Shown: positions 1-6,667 of the stretch, in pieces
Position numbering within the stretch: the stretch's first letter is position 1
Layout of the letters: every line of letters starts with the position of its first letter
NCBI GenBank assembly: GCA_005883445.1
Contig: VAZL01000528.1
Span: forward strand, 1 to 8,573
Direction: 5' to 3'
Length of the DNA: 8,573 nt
Source: Alphaproteobacteria bacterium
Lineage (GTDB): Bacteria > Pseudomonadota > Alphaproteobacteria > Rhizobiales > Xanthobacteraceae
Notes under the pieces: model-generated
What the model saw: the letters and a program-made list of their open reading frames with translations, nothing else
What the model was told of the DNA's origin: nothing
The model's database searches: none
Made by a program: the position numbers and the translations under genes

Positions 1-1
1 C

Positions 2-2323
2 GGGCATTGGGACGATTTCGCCATTATCGCGGCGCTGTTGTTCTTCAACGCCGGGCTCGAATTCTGGCAGGACCGCAAGGCCTCCAATGCGCTGGCCGCG
101 CTGAGGAAGGGGCTCGCCCCCGAGGCCACCGTGATGCGCGACGGCAAGTGGCAAACGGTTGCGGCTGCGACGCTGGTGCCCGGCGACATCGTCAAGATCA
201 GGCTCGGCGTCATCGTGCCCGCCGACCTGCGGCTTGTCGGCGGCGATTACGCCTCCATCGACCAGGCGGCGCTGACCGGCGAATCCTTGCCGGTCGCGAA
301 GAAGGTGGGCGACGAGGCCTATTCGGGCAGCATCGTCAAGCAAGGCGAGATGCAAGGCGTCGTCATCGCGACCGGCGCCAACACGTTCTTCGGCCGCACC
401 GCCAAGCTCGTGGCCGGCGCCGGCGCCGTGAGCCACGCCCAGAGGGCGATGTTCGAGATCGGAAACTTCCTGATCATCGTCGCCGTCGCGCTGGCGCTGA
501 TCATGGTCGCCGTCCAGGTCTATCAGGACATCGTCATCACCGACGACTGGGGACTTGAAGACGCGCTCGGCATCCTGCAATTCGTCCTCGTTCTGCTGGT
601 CGCATCGATCCCGGTGGCCATGCCGGCGGTGTTCTCCATCACCATGGCATTGGGCGCGCTGGCGCTGTCGAAACAGAAGGCGATCGTCTCCAAGCTGTCC
701 GCCATCGAGGAAATGGCCGGGGTCGACATTCTGTGCTCGGACAAGACCGGGACCTTGACCAAGAACCAGCTCACGCTCGGCGATCCGATCCTGTTTTCGG
801 CCAAAAGCGCGCAGGATTGCATCCTGGCCGCCGCCTTGGCTTCGAAGATCGAGGATCGCGACGCCATCGACACCGCGGTGATCGCGGCGCTGAAGGATCA
901 GAGCGCGCTCAAGACCTACAAGCAGGTGAAATTCGTGCCCTTCGATCCCGTCAGCAAGCGCACCGCGGCGACAGTTATCGACGCGCAGGGCAAAAGCGTC
1001 GTGGTCACCAAGGGGGCGCCGCAGGTCATCGTCGATCTCGCCAAGCCGCCGGCCGACGTCGCGCAGCGGGTCAAGACAACGGTCGACGAGCTCGCCGCCA
1101 AAGGCTCGCGCGCGCTCGCCGTCGCGCGTTCCGAGGACGCAGGGCAGAGCTGGGCGCTGCTCGGCATATTGCCGATGTTCGACCCGCCGCGCGAGGATTC
1201 CAAAGCCACGATCGAGATGGCGAACGAAAAGGGCGTGCGGGTCAAGATGGTGACCGGCGACGATACCGCCATCGCGATCGAGACCGCGCGCCTGCTCGGC
1301 ATGGGCACCCACATCATCCCGGCCGCCGAGGCCTTTCCCAAGGACATGGATCCCAACCACGTCCCGCCGGAAATCGCCGACGCCATCGAGCGGGCTGACG
1401 GTTTTGCGCGCGTGTTCCCGGAGCACAAATACGCCATCGTCAAGGCGCTGCAGGCGCGCGGTCACTTGGTTGCGATGACCGGCGACGGCGTCAACGATGC
1501 GCCGGCGTTGAAACAAGCGGATTGCGGCACTGCCGTGTCGGGAGCCACCGACGCCGCGCGCGGCGCCGCGGCGCTCATTTTGACGGCGCCGGGCCTCTCC
1601 GTCATCAACGATGCGATCGACGAGGCCCGGCGCATCTTCGGTCGGATCACCACCTACACGATCTACCGCATTGCGCTGACCATGGACATCATGTTCGTGG
1701 TCGTGCTGTCCACCATCTTTCTCGACTTTGCGCCGCTGACCGCGATGATGATCGTCGCCATGTCGCTGCTCGACGACGTCCCGATCATGACCATCGCCTA
1801 CGACAATACTCCCGTGAGCGCGAAGCCGATCCGCTGGCACATGCCGCAGCTCCTCAGCGTCGCGACCGTGCTCGGCGTGTTCTCGATCGTCGAAACATTC
1901 GGGCTCCTCTTGATCGGCATCCGGGTGCTTTCGCATCCGCACCTGCAGGACTATTTCGGGCTGGCGAGCGAGGATCAGCTGCAGACCGTGATGTTCCTCC
2001 AGCTGGTGGCGGGCGGCCACTTGTTGCTGTTCATCACCAGGAGCGAACGCTGGTTCTTCCTGCCCCCATTCCCGGCGATGCCGCTATTTACCGCGATCGT
2101 GCTCACCCAGATCCTGGCGGTGCTGATGTGCGGCTTCGGCTGGCTCGTCCCGTCGATCCCGTGGACCCTGATCGGATGGGTGTGGCTCTACAACATCGCC
2201 TGGATGTTCGTGCTCGGCGGCGTTCGACTGCTGAGCGAGCGCTTCGCCGCCTACCGGACCGCGCGGCAGGCAAGGAGCGTGCACATCGTGAACCAATCGC
2301 TTCGGCTGCACGCATCATCGTAA
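2..2323 (+). CDS. P3A-type plasma-membrane H+-ATPase, 5' end outside window
   Basis: This is an ATP-driven cation pump of the inner membrane, most likely exporting protons. The frame is open from base 2 (GHWDDFAIIAALLFFNAGLEFW, which fits helix M2), so the gene starts before the window; the TTG at 38 is not a real start. Of the 773 visible residues, counted from base 2, TGES of the actuator domain lies at 92-95, helices M3 and M4 at about 156-214 with PVAMP, the phosphorylated Asp in DKTGTLT at 247, KGAP of the nucleotide domain at 337-340, and the hinge TGDGVND at 493-499. Six helices follow from about 552. The M6 stretch LLDDVPIMTIAYDN closely matches archaeal, bacterial and fungal P3A pumps and keeps the Asp (592) equivalent to the proton-binding Asp684 of plant AHA2. 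About 80-90 N-terminal residues, including M1, are missing. The tail after M10 is only about 30 residues, so there is no plant-type regulatory domain. Helix M5 has Asp562 where relatives carry Arg or His. The family is certain; proton specificity is inferred from the M6 motif. Confidence 0.95.
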   Translation, partial: GHWDDFAIIAALLFFNAGLEFWQDRKASNALAALRKGLAPEATVMRDGKWQTVAAATLVPGDIVKIRLGVIVPADLRLVGGDYASIDQAALTGESLPVAKKVGDEAYSGSIVKQGEMQGVVIATGANTFFGRTAKLVAGAGAVSHAQRAMFEIGNFLIIVAVALALIMVAVQVYQDIVITDDWGLEDALGILQFVLVLLVASIPVAMPAVFSITMALGALALSKQKAIVSKLSAIEEMAGVDILCSDKTGTLTKNQLTLGDPILFSAKSAQDCILAAALASKIEDRDAIDTAVIAALKDQSALKTYKQVKFVPFDPVSKRTAATVIDAQGKSVVVTKGAPQVIVDLAKPPADVAQRVKTTVDELAAKGSRALAVARSEDAGQSWALLGILPMFDPPREDSKATIEMANEKGVRVKMVTGDDTAIAIETARLLGMGTHIIPAAEAFPKDMDPNHVPPEIADAIERADGFARVFPEHKYAIVKALQARGHLVAMTGDGVNDAPALKQADCGTAVSGATDAARGAAALILTAPGLSVINDAIDEARRIFGRITTYTIYRIALTMDIMFVVVLSTIFLDFAPLTAMMIVAMSLLDDVPIMTIAYDNTPVSAKPIRWHMPQLLSVATVLGVFSIVETFGLLLIGIRVLSHPHLQDYFGLASEDQLQTVMFLQLVAGGHLLLFITRSERWFFLPPFPAMPLFTAIVLTQILAVLMCGFGWLVPSIPWTLIGWVWLYNIAWMFVLGGVRLLSERFAAYRTARQARSVHIVNQSLRLHASS

Positions 2324-2324
2324 T

Positions 2325-2329
2325 GGGAG
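2325..2329 (+). promoter_or_regulatory. Shine-Dalgarno site deciding the PPK2 start
   Basis: GGGAG lies 8 bases before the ATG at 2338, which is good ribosome-binding spacing. An in-frame ATG at 2323 overlaps the pump's stop codon (TAATG) and could start by translational coupling, but it has no purine-rich site in front of it. I therefore prefer 2338. Confidence 0.6.
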
Positions 2330-2337
2330 CATCGAAG

Positions 2338-3216
2338 ATGAATTATCGAAAGAAGTTTTTGGTCGAGCCCGGAGCGAAGGTTCGGCTGTCGAAAATCGAT
2401 GCGTCCTACACGGGCAAGAACGAGACCCACGAGAAGGCTCTGCCCAAGATCCAAGCCCATATCGAACGCATGGACACGCTGCAGTACCTGCTTTACGCGG
2501 ACGGCAGCCAATCCCTTCTCGTCGTGCTGCAGGCGCTCGACGCGGCCGGCAAGGACGGCGTCGTTCGGCATGTGTTCAGCGGAATGAACCCGCAAGGGAC
2601 GTTCGTCTTCGGATTCAAGCAGCCGAGCAAAGAGGAAGCCGCGCACGATTTCCTCTGGCGCGTCCACTCACGCACGCCGGCCAAAGGCGAAGTGGTGATC
2701 TTCAATCGATCGCATTACGAGGATGTGATGGTAGTGCGCGTGCACAAGCTCGTGCCACGTTCGGTGTGGTCGAAACGCTACGATCTGATCAACGACTTCG
2801 AAACGATGCTGTCGCAAAACGGCGCGACCATTCTGAAGTTCTTTCTGCACATCAGCCCGGAAGAGCAGCTGGCGCGCTTCAAGCAGCGGCTCGACGACCC
2901 GTCGCGGAATTGGAAGATCAGCGAAAGCGACTATTCCGAACGCGAGCTGTGGCCGCAATACGTGGAGGCGTACGAGGACGCCATGGCCCTGACGAGCACG
3001 AAGCACGCCCCCTGGTACGTCATTCCGGCAAACCACAAGTGGTTCCGCAACCTTGCGATATCGCAGATCATCGCCGATACGATGGATGGGATGGGCTTGC
3101 AGCTGCCACCCCCGCGCGTGAACATCGCGGACATCCGCCGCAAGTACCATGCGGCGGAGCGCGAGGCCAAGGACGGCGAGAAGCGCCGCAACAAGGCGGC
3201 TGAAAAGGTCAAATAG
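2338..3216 (+). CDS. ppk2: PPK2-family polyphosphate:nucleotide phosphotransferase
   Basis: This cytoplasmic enzyme moves phosphate between inorganic polyphosphate and nucleotides, usually making ATP or ADP from polyphosphate. The 292-residue product has the family's P-loop kinase layout: Walker A in LDAAGKDG at about 67-74, NPQG at 84-87, the Walker B region IFNRSHYEDV at 121-130 followed by RVH, the lid FKQRLDDPSRNWK at 181-193, and TSTKHAPWYVIPANHKWF at 219-236. The run of motifs resembles from memory the class III enzymes of Cytophaga and Meiothermus, which accept both AMP and ADP; the class call is an inference. Residues from about 266 form a tail rich in Lys, Arg, Glu and Ala, probably helical. 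The gene begins 14 bases after the proton pump's stop, so the two are very likely co-transcribed and the product may feed ATP to the pump. In-frame sequence upstream to 1522 lies inside the pump gene and is not part of this protein. Confidence 0.94.
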   Translation: MNYRKKFLVEPGAKVRLSKIDASYTGKNETHEKALPKIQAHIERMDTLQYLLYADGSQSLLVVLQALDAAGKDGVVRHVFSGMNPQGTFVFGFKQPSKEEAAHDFLWRVHSRTPAKGEVVIFNRSHYEDVMVVRVHKLVPRSVWSKRYDLINDFETMLSQNGATILKFFLHISPEEQLARFKQRLDDPSRNWKISESDYSERELWPQYVEAYEDAMALTSTKHAPWYVIPANHKWFRNLAISQIIADTMDGMGLQLPPPRVNIADIRRKYHAAEREAKDGEKRRNKAAEKVK

Positions 3217-3226
3217 CGCAACCGAA

Positions 3227-3298
3227 ATGCCGAACATCATGAGCACCGTTCGACTGTCTTGCGTCGCGTTGCTGCTCGCATTGGGTCTTTCGGAATGC
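3227..3298 (+). other. Signal-peptide-like 5' fragment abutting the SulP remnant
   Basis: From ATG 3227 or 3239 the reading begins MSTVRLSCVALLLALGLSEC, a basic start followed by a hydrophobic core like a Sec signal peptide. After about 3298 this frame turns into Arg-rich out-of-frame translation of the SulP gene, so no coherent mature protein follows. SulP sequence begins at about 3294 in the next frame (+1). It may be the beginning of another secreted protein gene joined to SulP by a deletion, or a chance hydrophobic run. Neither ATG has a convincing ribosome-binding site. Confidence 0.35.
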
Positions 3299-3368
3299 TC
3301 CCGAGACCGGCCTTTACGCCTTTGCGGCCGGTTCGCTCGCCTTCGCCGCCTTCGGCGCCAACCGCTTC
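3294..3368 (+). other. SulP-coding sequence upstream of the first ATG
   Basis: In the frame of the downstream transporter, these 25 codons read NAPETGLYAFAAG and then SLAFAAFGANRF, directly continuous with MSVAADSTIAP. This is the conserved SulP region in which PETGLYA leads into the second membrane helix. The frame has a stop at 3240-3242 and no ATG, GTG or TTG between that stop and 3369. The true gene therefore once extended further upstream, and its first roughly 50-60 residues, including the first membrane helix, are absent. Confidence 0.7.
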
Positions 3369-4892
3369 ATGTCGGTGGCGGCCGATTCCACCATCGCGCC
3401 GATCTTCGCCGGCGGACTTGCATCCTTCGCCGCCCTCGGCACCCCGCACTATGCCGAGCTGGTCACGCTGCTCGCGCTGATGGTCGGCGTCATTCTGGTG
3501 ATCGTCGGCTTGCTGCGGGCGGGCTGGCTCGCGACCCTGCTGTCGATCCCCGTGACGACGGGGTTTCTGGCGGGCATCGCCATCCACATCATGGTGGGCG
3601 AGCTTCCGACGCTGCTCGGCATATCCGAGGAGCGGGGGCAGCTGCTGCTGCGTCTCTTTCACATCCTCGGCCGCCTGGACGAAGCCAATCCCTATACGCT
3701 CGCGCTCGGCGCCGGCGTGCTGATCGTGACCTTGGGCACGGCCAGGATCAGCGCGAAGGTTCCTGGCGCGCTGATCGGCTTGGTGGGGGCGGGCGTCGCC
3801 GTGGCGCTGTTTCATCTCGAGAGCCGCGGCGTGAGTCTGCTGAGCCCGCTCCACTTCGAGCTGCCGCGCCCGGCGCTTCCGTACTTGCCCGACACCCGCG
3901 AGATGGCCCGGCTTCTACCGCTGGCCCTCATCGTCGCCATGGTCTGCATCATGCAGACCTCCGCGGTCGCGAGCACCTTTCCATCGGAGGAGGGTCGGCC
4001 GGACGATGCCAGCCGCGACTTTGCCGGCGTCGGCGCCGGCAGCATCGTGGCAGGCTTGACCGGCTCCTTCCCCGTCGATGCCAGTCCGCCCAGCACCGCC
4101 ATCGTCGTCGAATCCGGCGGACGCTCGCAGGTCGCCTCGATCACCGCCGTCGCCCTCATGATCGTGCTCTTCCTCCTGGCGGCGGGCCTGCTGGCCTATC
4201 TGCCCCATGCGGCGCTCTCCGGAATTCTCTTCTACATCGCCGTCAAGATTTTTCGTCTCAACGAAATGATCCGCATCTACCGCCGCGGCGGGCTCGAGAT
4301 CCTGCTGGTGGCGGCGAGCTGCGGGCTGGTCGTGGCGCTCCCGATCGAAACCGGCATGCTGCTGGCGATCGTGCTGTCCTTCGTGCACAGCCTGTACTTC
4401 GTCGTCCGACCCTATTGCGTGGAACTGGCGCGCGTGCCGGGAACCACCGTGTGGTGGCCGCCCGGCCGGGGCGAGAAGCGCGAGCATGAGCCGGGCGTCC
4501 TCGTCTTTGCGACGGCGGCGCCGCTGACCTTCACAAACGCCCAGTACATCAGCGACAAGATCATGCGCGCGCTCGACGCGGCGCCCGCGCCGGTGAAACT
4601 GCTGGTGATCGAGGCCAGCGGCATGATCGACATCGACTATACCGGCTCGCAGATCCTGCAGCGGACTATCGCGGAGCTGCGCTCCCGCTCCATCGGCGTC
4701 GCCATCGCCCGGCTGTCGGACCCGCAGGCCCAGGCGCAGGCGAGCCAAACCGGGCTGATCGCAGCGCTCGGACCGGAGCGCGTTTTCAGAAGCGTCGAAG
4801 AAGCCGTGCGCCAGCTGCGTCCGGGTGCGAAGCCGGATGATCTCGGCAAGAAAGCTGGCGCCGCAGAAGGCTCTCCGTCGGGAGCGCCTTGA
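3369..4892 (+). CDS. SulP-family anion transporter with STAS domain, 5'-truncated, probable pseudogene
   Basis: SulP proteins are inner-membrane carriers that take up sulfate, bicarbonate or dicarboxylates, commonly coupled to H+ or Na+. The open frame gives 507 residues from the first ATG. Multiple hydrophobic helices fill residues 1 to about 350, with family features such as ADSTIAPIFAG near the start, SIPVTTGFLAGIAIHIM, and GSFPVDASPPSTAIVVESGGRSQ. From about 374 to 485 lies a cytoplasmic STAS domain (GVLVFATAAPLTFTNAQYI, then ASGMIDIDYTGSQIL). Intact relatives are typically about 560 residues or more. Here the N-terminal helix is missing and conserved coding sequence lies upstream of the ATG, which also lacks a Shine-Dalgarno site. 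I read this as a decayed or deletion-truncated gene, although the remaining frame is fully open, so the damage is recent or is an assembly error. It follows PPK2 on the same strand. The transported anion cannot be told from the sequence. Confidence 0.85.
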   Translation: MSVAADSTIAPIFAGGLASFAALGTPHYAELVTLLALMVGVILVIVGLLRAGWLATLLSIPVTTGFLAGIAIHIMVGELPTLLGISEERGQLLLRLFHILGRLDEANPYTLALGAGVLIVTLGTARISAKVPGALIGLVGAGVAVALFHLESRGVSLLSPLHFELPRPALPYLPDTREMARLLPLALIVAMVCIMQTSAVASTFPSEEGRPDDASRDFAGVGAGSIVAGLTGSFPVDASPPSTAIVVESGGRSQVASITAVALMIVLFLLAAGLLAYLPHAALSGILFYIAVKIFRLNEMIRIYRRGGLEILLVAASCGLVVALPIETGMLLAIVLSFVHSLYFVVRPYCVELARVPGTTVWWPPGRGEKREHEPGVLVFATAAPLTFTNAQYISDKIMRALDAAPAPVKLLVIEASGMIDIDYTGSQILQRTIAELRSRSIGVAIARLSDPQAQAQASQTGLIAALGPERVFRSVEEAVRQLRPGAKPDDLGKKAGAAEGSPSGAP

Positions 4893-4937
4893 GCTTGTCT
4901 TCCCTGAGCTACCCCTGCTGCCCGATCGACATCGAAC

Positions 4938-4955
4938 TCTCGGGCCTTCGCGAGA
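4938..4955. terminator. Weak dyad between convergent genes
   Basis: TCTCG at 4938-4942 pairs with CGAGA at 4951-4955 around an 8-base loop, in the 66-base gap where the SulP and cupin genes converge. The place is right for a bidirectional terminator, but the stem is only 5 base pairs and no T-run follows on either strand. Confidence 0.2.
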
Positions 4956-4958
4956 ACA

Positions 4959-5399
4959 CTAACCGCCTTTTCCCCAGAAAATGTCGTAAGCCCGATCAAA
5001 CGCGACGACCATTAAACACGCCGACTTGCCTTGGCATGTGAACTGGTGCGGCATGCGGCCCCCCATGATGGCAAACCCACCTGGCCCGAGCCGTGTGGGC
5101 CGGTGATCCGCCATCTCGGCCAGGACGGCGCCGTTGATGACGATCAGCTGCTCCTCGGCGGTATGGAAATGCCAAGGTACCACGCATCCGGGGAATGCCT
5201 TTAAGATCAGCGTCGAGCGACCGGTCGTGGGATCACCGCTTTCGATCGCCGACTGCAGACACTTCACGTCGTTGTCCGGCGAAAATTTCACCGATGAGAG
5301 GGGCTTGATGGCGCCCGTTGCCCTATCTTCGGCGAGGGCCGCGCCGCCGATGAAGACAGCGACGCATGCCGCCAGCGTCCGGTTCGTCTGCTGTTTCAT
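4959..5399 (-). CDS. Exported small cupin-domain protein
   Basis: This is a 146-residue single-domain cupin with a Sec-type signal peptide (MKQQTNRTLAACVAVFIGGA, cleavage likely after ALA at 23), so it should act in the periplasm. Cupin motif 1 is complete: Gly71, His77, His79, Glu83 and Gly90 have exactly the G-x5-HxH-x3-E-x6-G spacing, which predicts a metal site. Motif 2 is degenerate: in GGFAIMGGRMPHQF the usual P-x-G is replaced, but the metal-ligand position His118 is kept. Four Cys occur in the mature part (48, 72, 122, 128). The start has AGGGA (5406-5410) 6 bases upstream. It lies 159 bases downstream of the Bug-type binding protein on the same strand. Enzymatic activity and substrate cannot be assigned; it could be a sugar- or acid-binding cupin or a small oxygenase. 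Confidence 0.85.
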   Translation of the reverse strand: MKQQTNRTLAACVAVFIGGAALAEDRATGAIKPLSSVKFSPDNDVKCLQSAIESGDPTTGRSTLILKAFPGCVVPWHFHTAEEQLIVINGAVLAEMADHRPTRLGPGGFAIMGGRMPHQFTCQGKSACLMVVAFDRAYDIFWGKGG

Positions 5400-5479
5400 G
5401 CCGCATCCCTGAGCTTAAGGCTTTGAGATTGGAACCCGTTAGCAAATGACCGCTTCGGATCGAACGGGTCGTTTCGCGT

Positions 5480-5512
5480 TGCCCGTGCAATATCCGATGA
5501 CCGACACGGGCA
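5480..5512. repeat. Intergenic inverted repeat, perfect 8-bp arms
   Basis: TGCCCGTG at 5480-5487 is the exact reverse complement of CACGGGCA at 5505-5512, with a 17-base spacer. It lies between the stop of the Bug-type gene (5559) and the start of the cupin gene (5399). It could be an RNA hairpin ending or stabilising the upstream transcript, or an operator for the cupin gene. There is no T-run, which argues against a classic intrinsic terminator. Confidence 0.45.
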
Positions 5513-5558
5513 GACCTCGGCGCGTCAATGCCGTGGGCTCGAAAGCACCAGACGCGAG

Positions 5559-6467
5559 CTAGCCCTGCCGGCCGATCGAGATCACCGCTTCGTCGGTTCG
5601 CCGGCCGTCGATGTCCCAGAACTTCTGGAAATCGGGCCCGTCGAGATAGGCGAGCTCCTGCCCGACATTGGCGAGCGTGGTCATGAATTGATCCGATTGC
5701 GCCGCCTTGCCGATAGCAGCGCGCAGCGTCGTCACGATATCCGGCGGCGTGCCTTTCGGCGCGAATATCCCGACCCAAAGATAGTATTCGACGTCGAAGC
5801 CGAGCTCCTTGAGCGTCGGCACATCGGGCAACGACTTCGAGCGCGCGGCGCTGAACACGGCGAGCGGGCGCAGCTTGCCAGCTTTGATGTGCGGCAGCGT
5901 GGCCGACACCGATTGGGTCGTAACCTGCGCATTGTTGCCGAGGATGGCGACGATGGCCGGGCCGCCGCCATTGGTCGGCAGATGCCGCAGCCGCAACGGG
6001 CCGGTCGCCTTTTCCAGATACGCCAGCGGCAGGTGGGACGCGCCATAGAGCCCGCCGGAACTGAACACGAGGGTGTCCGGATGCGCCTTGGCAGCCGCGA
6101 TGAACTCGCTCAGCGTCTTGGGAGGTTGCTGGTCGTTGATGAGGAGCAAGATCGGTTCCGCAACCAGGCGCGCGAGTGGAATGAAGTCGGCGCGGGTGAC
6201 CTTGGTATAGCCATCGGGCTTGGCGGCGGCGACGAACTGGGCGCCGACCTGTCCGGCGGCGCCGGCCTTGGTCTCGACCACCACCGGCTGCTTGAGGATC
6301 GGCTCCATGGCCGCGGCCAGCGGCCGCGTCACGATATCGTTGGCGCCGCCGGGCGGAAACGCGTTGATGATAGTGATCGCGTGGGAGGGAAAAGCCTCCT
6401 GCGCAAATACTGGTGCGGCCGCGAGCGCGCTCGCGGCGGACCCGATGAGGAAACGACGGCGGTCCAT
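5559..6467 (-). CDS. Bug/TctC-type tripartite tricarboxylate transporter substrate-binding protein, internally shortened
   Basis: Proteins of this family are periplasmic receptors that bind a carboxylate or similar small molecule and pass it to a TctAB membrane carrier. The 302-residue product starts MDRRRFLIGSAASALAAAPVFAQ, a Tat-like RRxFL signal peptide. Family landmarks follow: ITIINAFPPGGANDIVTRPL at 31-50, PVVVETKAGAAGQVGAQ at 61-77, KPDGYT at 83-88, FSSGGLYGASHLPLA at 135-149, LPHIKAGKLRPLAV at 191-204, LPDVPTLKELG at 213-223 and FAPKGTP at 235-241. The start has AAAGGG (6474-6479) 6 bases upstream. Relatives have roughly 20-25 more residues between DGYT and a K.TRADFIPLARL stretch; here the two abut at residues 88/89 (base about 6204), so a strand and helix of lobe 1 appear deleted in frame. 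No TctA or TctB gene is visible, so it is an orphan here. Ligand unknown; the deletion may have disabled it. Confidence 0.9.
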   Translation of the reverse strand: MDRRRFLIGSAASALAAAPVFAQEAFPSHAITIINAFPPGGANDIVTRPLAAAMEPILKQPVVVETKAGAAGQVGAQFVAAAKPDGYTKVTRADFIPLARLVAEPILLLINDQQPPKTLSEFIAAAKAHPDTLVFSSGGLYGASHLPLAYLEKATGPLRLRHLPTNGGGPAIVAILGNNAQVTTQSVSATLPHIKAGKLRPLAVFSAARSKSLPDVPTLKELGFDVEYYLWVGIFAPKGTPPDIVTTLRAAIGKAAQSDQFMTTLANVGQELAYLDGPDFQKFWDIDGRRTDEAVISIGRQG

Positions 6468-6517
6468 GCGTTGCCCTTTCGAAGCGGGGCCCCCCGATGG
6501 CTCCCGCGATCAAGGAG

Positions 6518-6546
6518 AGTATTCGCGCATTACGGGTGTCCTGCAA
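6518..6546 (-). promoter_or_regulatory. Possible promoter of the Bug-type gene
   Basis: Read on the - strand, TTGCAG (6541-6546) and AATACT (6518-6523) are separated by 17 bases and lie about 50 bases before the start codon at 6467. The boxes match the sigma-70 consensus at only 3 and 4 of 6 positions, so this is a weak candidate. The rest of the 197-base gap (6471-6667) shows only short imperfect dyads and a GC-rich palindrome, CGGGGGGCCCCG on this strand, at 6485-6496 just before the ribosome-binding site. Confidence 0.2.
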
Positions 6547-6667
6547 GACAGGCGCAGATGGCGGTTCAGGGTCAAACTGATACAGGCTCACCGTAAACGC
6601 GGAAACGTCGTGACCCACCTCTGCTTCCAGCAAATTACTGCTACGCTTGCTTCGCGGTCGGTGGTGA

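Noticed and set aside
7..558. 183-residue + strand frame at the left edge
   Set aside because: It is the shifted frame of the proton pump, Arg/Gly/Asp-rich and without motifs.
1522..2337. Long upstream in-frame extension of the PPK2 frame (564-residue reading)
   Set aside because: It overlaps the pump's conserved hinge and membrane helices in another frame, is Arg/His/Asp-rich shadow sequence, and PPK2 homology begins only near 2338.
3149..4489. 446-residue + strand frame overlapping SulP
   Set aside because: Only its stretch at about 3227-3298 looks protein-like; the rest is Arg-rich out-of-frame SulP sequence.
5688..6596. 302-residue + strand frame antisense to the Bug-type gene
   Set aside because: It has the composition of an antisense shadow and no recognisable motif; the - strand gene has full family landmarks and a ribosome-binding site.
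6600..6667. Possible terminator after the RibD-like gene, from short complementary arms (CCACC/GGTGG and AGCAA/TTGCT)
   Set aside because: The arms are only 5 bases with long loops and no T-run, so chance pairing is likely.
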